DNA of 64,000 bases from Fimenecus sp045545735 (lineage in GTDB: Bacteria > Bacillota > Clostridia > Oscillospirales > Acutalibacteraceae): positions 120,962 through 184,961 of the forward strand of contig JAZQBM010000007.1 in assembly GCA_045545735.1 (NCBI GenBank), read 5' to 3'. Made by a program: the position numbers and the translations under genes. This document shows positions 58,926 to 64,000 of this stretch, in pieces. Position 1 is the first letter of the stretch. Every line of letters starts with the position of its first letter. The notes beneath the pieces are model-generated. The model did no database searches and was not told the origin of the DNA. It was given only the letters and a program-made list of their open reading frames with translations.

Positions 58926-61235
58926 ATGAGCAATCAGGAATTTGGTATAAGTGAGGGTAACGAAAGAATACAGTTATCAGATTTTGCGAAATCCGTAGGA
59001 ACAAACTTAATATATTTCGGTGTTGGAATTTTAATGGCATCTGCAGGGGCGGAACAGTATTTTTCACCTTTGGGAATTGCGTTTTGCAGTGGTGTAAAAA
59101 AGGACTATACACTTTTTTCTTGTTTCGGTGCAATGCTTGGCTACATTCTCACAAATGAATATATTTTTGCATTCCGCTATGTTATGGCACTTATACTTGT
59201 ATATATTCTTAAACTTTACATTCATAGCTTTCCAAAAATAAGAGGGAAAATAATTATTCCGTCTCTGATTTCAATTTTCAGTACGTTGTCAACGGGACTT
59301 GTGGCAACAATTGCATCACCTTTTGAATTAAATGATATTTTTCTGTGTATTGCTGAATCCGTAACCGCTTTTGGTGGAGCTTACTTTTTTACGGTTGGGT
59401 TCAATTCTGCGGAAAGAATAAAGAATAATCAGCACATTACAAATCGTGAACTGACTTCAACAATCATTGCATTGTTGATTTTGATTTTATCAGCAAACAA
59501 ATTGACGTTTTTTGGCGTATCATTTTCAGGAATTGCTTGCAATTTTATTATAATATCTGCCTCATATCTTTTTCGCGAAAGCGGAGGGGCTATAATGGGT
59601 ACAGGCACAACATTGGGGTTTTTAATGACAGGCAACAGTAGTCTTACTACATTTTGTTACTGTATTTCAGGGCTATTTTCAGGGCTTTTTTCATATTCGG
59701 GCAGAGTGCTTTGTGCATTTTCATACATTTTTTCATACGGTGCAACATTCTTGCTTTTTGATGGCACAAAAGATGAAATAGCAAGGCTTATTGAAACTGC
59801 AATAGGTTCGGTTTTGTTTGTTGCAGTACCGCAAAAATTCTTTTTACAAATTAAAATGCGACTTTCTGTTTCAACACTTACAGGGGACGGACTTGCCGTG
59901 AGAAATATGATGGTTTCGCGACTTAAAATGGTTAAAAATGCAGTTGGTGATATGTCGGGAACAGTAACAAAAGTGTCTGAAATTCTCAAAGAAAAAGCTG
60001 CTCCCGATACAACGGGGGTGTATCTTCGCGTCCGTGATAATGTTTGTAACGGTTGCGGAAGTTTTGACAAGTGTTGGCGTAGCGGAATGTCAGATACAAT
60101 CGGCGAATTTGACTATGTAATCGAAGAAATCCGTAAAAGCGGTAGCATAACGCCGTCGTTTACACCATCATCACTTCAGAACAGATGTATTCGCATTATG
60201 TCACTTTGCGATAGTTTTAATAAAAATTATTCGTCGTATTCGGCACGACTTGGTGCAGAAGGGAGAATTAATGAAATGAGAAAAATTACTGCCGACCAGT
60301 TTGATACAGTCTGTGAAATGCTTGATGATTTGCTTATAGATTTTGAAAACGGCATAACACCTTTGGCGAGTAAATCCAACGCATTGAAAAACAGTCTTGA
60401 CGATATCGGTGTGCCCGCATTTGTGAATTGCTACGAAGATGATGATTTGAATATGATTATAAATCTAACAGTAAATATTAATTGCAAAGTACCCGACAGC
60501 GAAATCAAGGAGTGTATTGAAAAGGTAACTGAAAAGGATTTTTCAGAGCCGTCAATAATTAAAAATGAAAATGAAAAAATCTTAATGTTCTGGGAAATGC
60601 CATCATATTCAGCAGAGTGTGTCTTTTGTCAGTTGCCAACCCAAGAGGGTGATATTTGTGGGGATTGTCTTGACTCATTTTATGATGGAAAAGGTAATTT
60701 CATAACGGTTTTAAGTGACGGAATGGGAACGGGGCATCGTGCCGCAATTGATGGTGCAATGGCATCTTCACTTTTTGCACGACTTATAGTTTCGGGATTT
60801 TCATTCCCTTGTGCTTTGCGACTTGTGAATTCTGCAATGCTTGTAAAGAGCCGTGAAGAATCTCTGGCAACTCTTGATATTCTCAAAATCAATCTTTATA
60901 ACGGACAATCCGTAATCTACAAAGCAGGTGCAACCGTTTCGCTTTTATATAGAAAAGGTAAAGTCAGCGAAATAAAAAAATCCGCTATGCCAATTGGTAT
61001 TTTAAGGCAAGCGGAATTTGCGACTGTTCGTGGCGGTCTTAAAGACGGCGACGTGATTATTATGATGTCGGACGGTGCTACCGATAACAGTCTAGATGAA
61101 ATTAAGGCGTTCATTACCGAAAACGGGTTTTCTTATGATTTACCACAAAAACTTTGCGTTCTGGCAAAAAGTAGAAATATCGGCAGAAGTGATGATATAA
61201 CCGTTGCGGCGGTTAAAATTCAGATTAGTGAGTAA
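58926..61235 (+). CDS. spoIIE: Stage II sporulation protein E (SpoIIE)
   Basis: 769 residues from the ATG at 58926, preceded by GAGGTGG. About ten N-terminal membrane helices (~25-305), a regulatory central region with the Cys cluster CNGCGSFDKCW, and a C-terminal PP2C phosphatase domain (LSDGMGTGHRAA, LDILKINLYNG, MMSDGATDNS). It dephosphorylates SpoIIAA in the forespore to activate sigma F and also interacts with the division septum. Its presence implies a spore-forming lineage. It is monocistronic with a bidirectional terminator. Confidence 0.96.
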   Translation: MSNQEFGISEGNERIQLSDFAKSVGTNLIYFGVGILMASAGAEQYFSPLGIAFCSGVKKDYTLFSCFGAMLGYILTNEYIFAFRYVMALILVYILKLYIHSFPKIRGKIIIPSLISIFSTLSTGLVATIASPFELNDIFLCIAESVTAFGGAYFFTVGFNSAERIKNNQHITNRELTSTIIALLILILSANKLTFFGVSFSGIACNFIIISASYLFRESGGAIMGTGTTLGFLMTGNSSLTTFCYCISGLFSGLFSYSGRVLCAFSYIFSYGATFLLFDGTKDEIARLIETAIGSVLFVAVPQKFFLQIKMRLSVSTLTGDGLAVRNMMVSRLKMVKNAVGDMSGTVTKVSEILKEKAAPDTTGVYLRVRDNVCNGCGSFDKCWRSGMSDTIGEFDYVIEEIRKSGSITPSFTPSSLQNRCIRIMSLCDSFNKNYSSYSARLGAEGRINEMRKITADQFDTVCEMLDDLLIDFENGITPLASKSNALKNSLDDIGVPAFVNCYEDDDLNMIINLTVNINCKVPDSEIKECIEKVTEKDFSEPSIIKNENEKILMFWEMPSYSAECVFCQLPTQEGDICGDCLDSFYDGKGNFITVLSDGMGTGHRAAIDGAMASSLFARLIVSGFSFPCALRLVNSAMLVKSREESLATLDILKINLYNGQSVIYKAGATVSLLYRKGKVSEIKKSAMPIGILRQAEFATVRGGLKDGDVIIMMSDGATDNSLDEIKAFITENGFSYDLPQKLCVLAKSRNIGRSDDITVAAVKIQISE

Positions 61236-61238
61236 ATA

Positions 61239-61271
61239 AAAAGGAACATTTTACAACAAAATGTTCCTTTT
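61239..61271. terminator. Bidirectional terminator between spoIIE and the pyruvyl transferase gene
   Basis: Perfect 14-base stem AAAAGGAACATTTT / AAAATGTTCCTTTT with loop ACAAC; T-runs on both strands. Confidence 0.95.
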
Positions 61272-61277
61272 ATAAAT

Positions 61278-62141
61278 TTATTTATCCCACAAGTCATATG
61301 GGAAAGATTTAATTAAACCTTCTTGTAATTCTTGCAAGTTAGCGATTGGTTCGGGTGGGGTTGTGTTGAGTGCGTCTTCAACTGAACTTACAGGTTGAAC
61401 ATGGCTTCTGTTTGTTGCTGCATACCAATCGTAGAACTTGAATACACCTACACGGTCGTTTTTCACCCAAATTGCAGGAACGCCATAAGTCTCTGCCAGA
61501 ATTATTCCGTGTAAAGATGTACTGATTATAAGTTTTGATGCAACAATTTCATCGATGAAAGATTTGTAATCGATTGTTTTAATGTTAATTTTGTGAATAT
61601 TAAAGGATTCATCTAAATCAATTGGAAAATCTCGGTGAGCAACAAGAGAAATATTATATTTTTTTGTAGTACATTCGGGTTGATAAATAAAAGGCATTAG
61701 AATAGCTCCGTCGCCATATATCTCAGGACATTTGTATCCAGCTTGAACAAGAACTTTTCTTGTTAATGGACCTCGAACTGCACGAATGTCTAACTTCCTA
61801 ATTTTAAAGAGTATATTTAACTTAAAAGATTTTTCTAAAATTAGCCCACTGCTCCACACAGTTGCATCTTGATATCCCTGTGATAAAACAGAACCTATTC
61901 CTAATAAGTGTTTTGTTTTTGATGTTTTTGCATCAGGAACAATATTTTTACTTTCAAGCATATATTGGTGTACGACTGTTGATAAGTAGTCTCCCAAATT
62001 GTCGCCAACAGTACCAGGATATTTATACCAATGAAGATTCACTTGATTAGGTGTAGCTTTATGAGAAAGATTGTTTAAAATTATTTCATTGCGATGTATG
62101 TAAGCGAACAATTCATGCTTTAATCGTGAAAATCGAGACAT
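61278..62141 (-). CDS. Polysaccharide pyruvyl transferase-like protein
   Basis: 287 residues, soluble. Family features: VGDNLGDYLSTVVHQYM near the N-terminus, AVRGPLTRKVLVQAGYKCPEIYGDGAILMPFIY in the middle (~136-168), and the C-terminal SKLIISTSLHGIILAETYGVPAIWV. Relatives add a ketal pyruvate to surface sugars from phosphoenolpyruvate. It stands alone with its own promoter and terminator, so the acceptor glycan is unknown. The coding sequence uses A/T-ending codons more than its neighbours, a hint of later acquisition. Confidence 0.88.
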   Translation of the reverse strand: MSRFSRLKHELFAYIHRNEIILNNLSHKATPNQVNLHWYKYPGTVGDNLGDYLSTVVHQYMLESKNIVPDAKTSKTKHLLGIGSVLSQGYQDATVWSSGLILEKSFKLNILFKIRKLDIRAVRGPLTRKVLVQAGYKCPEIYGDGAILMPFIYQPECTTKKYNISLVAHRDFPIDLDESFNIHKINIKTIDYKSFIDEIVASKLIISTSLHGIILAETYGVPAIWVKNDRVGVFKFYDWYAATNRSHVQPVSSVEDALNTTPPEPIANLQELQEGLIKSFPYDLWDK

Positions 62142-62171
62142 TTAATCACCTGAAAAACAATAATTTTTAAA

Positions 62172-62200
62172 ATTGTACAATAAAGAATATTAAAAGTCAA
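62172..62200 (-). promoter_or_regulatory. Promoter of the pyruvyl transferase-like gene
   Basis: On the minus strand TTGACT and TACAAT are separated by 17 bases, about 30 bases before the ATG. Confidence 0.65.
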
Positions 62201-62241
62201 TAAAACACTTGATTAAAAAAATTACGATATTTTTTTATCTA

Positions 62242-62270
62242 TTGTATTTTCCGTCAAAAAATGTTATTAT
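62242..62270 (+). promoter_or_regulatory. Promoter of the sugar symporter gene
   Basis: TTGTAT, 17-base spacer and TATTAT, 33 bases before the TTG start. Confidence 0.6.
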
Positions 62271-62303
62271 ACATTTTAATGAATGGAAAAGGGGGTTATC
62301 TTC

Positions 62304-63833
62304 TTGGCTAAAGAAGAGAAAGTAAAAGAAGTAAACAATCATCCTAATAAAATTGGCTTTAAGGACGTTGCAGGTTACACTATTGCCGAAGCAGGTAATA
62401 TGTTTAACCTTACATACATTACAAGTTACCTTAAAATTTTTATGACTGACGTTATAGGAATTGCACCAAAGCTTGTGGGCTATATGTTTATTATCACTCG
62501 TCTTTGGGACGTAATCAACGACCCATTATGGGGTGCAGTTGTTTCAAAGCGTAAAGCAGGTAAAGATGGCAAATATCGTCAGTACTTAAGACTCGTTGCA
62601 GTGCCACTTGGTATTTCAACAGTAATTTGCTTTATTCCATTTAATGACCCAAATTCATTTTTCTATAATCAGACCTTAGCGGAAAAGCCGATGCTTTTGT
62701 TTGTTCTTGCAATTATCTTGTATCTTGTGTATTGCACAATGTATACTGCTATGAACATTCCTTTTGGCTCGCTCGCTTCTGTTATTACTGATGACCCTAA
62801 AGGCAGAACAATTCTTTCAACCGCTCGTTCAGTAGGTAGCGGTATTGGTGGTGCAGTTGTTCTTCTTATTGCTCCAATGGTTATTTATGTTGGTACCGGT
62901 AGATTTGACGAGCAGACCGGTCAGGAAATTGAAGTTGCAGACGGCAACAGAATGTTTACCTATGCACTTTTAATGGGCATTTTCTCAATTGTTACATACC
63001 TTGTTGGACATAAAATGGTCAGAGAACGTGTACCTGCGGTTGAAGATGAAAACGTTGACTTAAAAGGCGTTTATAAAGGCCTTTTCAAATCAAGACCATT
63101 CGTATTACTTACTTTATCAGGTGTTCTTATCAGCGGTCAGCTTCAGTTCGGCTCATTCAACACTTATCTTTATAAGAACTACTTTACAAATACAGGTCTT
63201 AGTATTGTAGGTACAATCTGTAATTATCTTCCAATGGTAATACTGATTTTATTCACACCAAAGCTTTCTGCAAAGTATGGTAAAAAAGAACTTTGCGGAA
63301 GAATGTCAATTGTTTCTGCAATAACCTCTGTATTCCTTTTCATTACTGCAAATAACGAGAAGTTCATTATGTGGATAAACCCTGAGCAAGGAATTTATCC
63401 TGCATGGCTTTATATGCTTTGCCTTCTTCTTATCGGCTTCGGCTATACATTTGTCAGCCTTACTTGTTGGGCAGTTGTTATGGACGTTATTGACTATCAA
63501 GAATATAAGACAGGCATCCGTAATGAAAGTGCAGTTTATTCAGCATACACGTTTGGTCGTCAGTTTGGTCAGGCGATTGCAGATGCAGGCGGACTTTTCC
63601 TTCTCCAGTGGGCAAAATACGACAGCCTTACTGCAGGCAATGGCTTTATTGCTGAAAACGACACAAGTAAAAAGATTATGTTTATCTGCACAATAATTCC
63701 TGCAATTGTTTATACAAGCGTGTGGCTTATTTTTAGATTTGGTTATCCGCTTACAAAAGAAAAGATGGAACCTATCTATGTAGCACTTCGTGAAAAACAC
63801 GAAAAAGAAGCACAGCAACAGACTGGTGCATAA
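62304..63833 (+). CDS. GPH-family (glycoside-pentoside-hexuronide) sugar:cation symporter
   Basis: 509 residues. I chose the TTG at 62304 because AAGGGGGT lies eight bases upstream, whereas the ATG at 62283 has none. About twelve membrane helices. Family motifs: FKDVAGYTIAEAGNMFNLTY, the loop DVINDPLWGAVVSKRK, TAMNIPFGSLASVITDD and QEYKTGIRNESAVYSAYTFGRQFGQA. Members import melibiose, lactose, xylosides or glucuronides with Na+ or H+. It could feed the cytoplasmic GH35 or GH3 enzymes encoded elsewhere in the window (inference). Confidence 0.93.
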   Translation: MAKEEKVKEVNNHPNKIGFKDVAGYTIAEAGNMFNLTYITSYLKIFMTDVIGIAPKLVGYMFIITRLWDVINDPLWGAVVSKRKAGKDGKYRQYLRLVAVPLGISTVICFIPFNDPNSFFYNQTLAEKPMLLFVLAIILYLVYCTMYTAMNIPFGSLASVITDDPKGRTILSTARSVGSGIGGAVVLLIAPMVIYVGTGRFDEQTGQEIEVADGNRMFTYALLMGIFSIVTYLVGHKMVRERVPAVEDENVDLKGVYKGLFKSRPFVLLTLSGVLISGQLQFGSFNTYLYKNYFTNTGLSIVGTICNYLPMVILILFTPKLSAKYGKKELCGRMSIVSAITSVFLFITANNEKFIMWINPEQGIYPAWLYMLCLLLIGFGYTFVSLTCWAVVMDVIDYQEYKTGIRNESAVYSAYTFGRQFGQAIADAGGLFLLQWAKYDSLTAGNGFIAENDTSKKIMFICTIIPAIVYTSVWLIFRFGYPLTKEKMEPIYVALREKHEKEAQQQTGA

Positions 63834-63889
63834 TAAAACTACAAAATAAAAGGAGTAGCATTGGGGTCTCTCAATTAGGTATTTAACAG

Positions 63890-63996
63890 CCTTAAATCAA
63901 TGATTTTGGCACAAAACTTCGTTAAAATGCTTGAAATCCGTCAGGATTCCTTCGCATTTATGCCTTGTTTTGCACTCAAACTTATAAGATTTAAGG
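63890..63996. repeat. Fold-back element at the window end
   Basis: Nested inverted repeats CCTTAAATC / GATTTAAGG (outer), CAAAAC / GTTTTG, AAATGC / GCATTT and AATCC / GGATT (centre). CTTCGTTAA and ATGCCTTG stand where the element at 32090-32154 has CTCGTTAA and TTGCCTGC. There is no coding potential. It may continue beyond the window. Confidence 0.55.
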
Positions 63997-64000
63997 TGCG

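Noticed and set aside
58846..59133. Minus-strand 95-codon frame over the spoIIE start
   Set aside because: Antisense to the signal region and first membrane helix of SpoIIE; no ribosome binding site.

Overview
The window is AT-rich, densely coding Gram-positive DNA. The gene content points to a member of the class Clostridia, most likely a gut Ruminococcaceae/Oscillospirales-type anaerobe. The evidence is the order rnc, radical-SAM, smc, ftsY; the infC-rpmI-rplT operon with a leader; topA-trmFO; dprA; a stage II sporulation protein E gene; glycoside hydrolases of families 35 and 3; and secreted proteins with Thr/Glu-rich linkers. Genus and species cannot be fixed from the sequence alone. I recognised no rRNA, tRNA, CRISPR array, transposase or phage gene.

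Region 1 (1-15.2 kb) is a cell-surface and secreted-protein region. It opens with the 3' part of a very large protein whose last ~110 residues match six small secreted proteins encoded directly downstream. Each small protein has a near-identical signal peptide, a Tyr-x-Val-Thr-Ile-Pro-Ala...Pro-Trp motif and a C-terminal strand of the type T(F/Y)TA. The block ends with a 666-residue secreted protein made of Asp-rich, thrombospondin-type-3-like calcium-binding repeats and a C-terminal membrane anchor. All eight reading frames lie head to tail with 18-40 base gaps and no visible internal terminator, so they look like one operon. This is the best candidate here for an undescribed surface-assembly system. 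Next come a VanY-like protein that has lost key catalytic residues, a membrane M28 peptidase, an unknown lipoprotein and a secreted alpha/beta hydrolase with a sortase-like tail.

Region 2 (15.2-34.7 kb) is housekeeping: an XRE regulator and its divergent partner; infC (AUC start codon) with an L20-type leader, rpmI and rplT; an rRNA methyltransferase; dprA, topA and trmFO; rnc, a radical-SAM gene, smc and ftsY; an XTP pyrophosphatase, yhbY, nadD, yqeK and rsfS; and leuS. It also holds a ~275-base element with terminal inverted repeats downstream of rplT and a structured rpmI-rplT spacer.

Region 3 (34.7-45.5 kb) mixes RNA methyltransferases, a split CHR-family transporter, a cyclase, a flavin-binding protein and an HAD/SIS sugar-phosphate pair. 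It ends with a minus-strand operon of five genes finishing in a GH35 beta-galactosidase.

Region 4 (45.5-64 kb) contains a nucleotide-sugar dehydratase, a branched-chain aminotransferase, an ATPase-fold protein, GAPDH, a GH3 glycosidase, a lipoprotein, the hisS-aspS operon with mgsA and a MinD-like ATPase, spoIIE, a polysaccharide pyruvyl transferase-like gene and a GPH-family sugar symporter. Many transcription units end in clear intrinsic terminators, often bidirectional. Several intergenic gaps carry fold-back repeats or a dispersed AAAACGCAAAGTGCAAAATG-type repeat.
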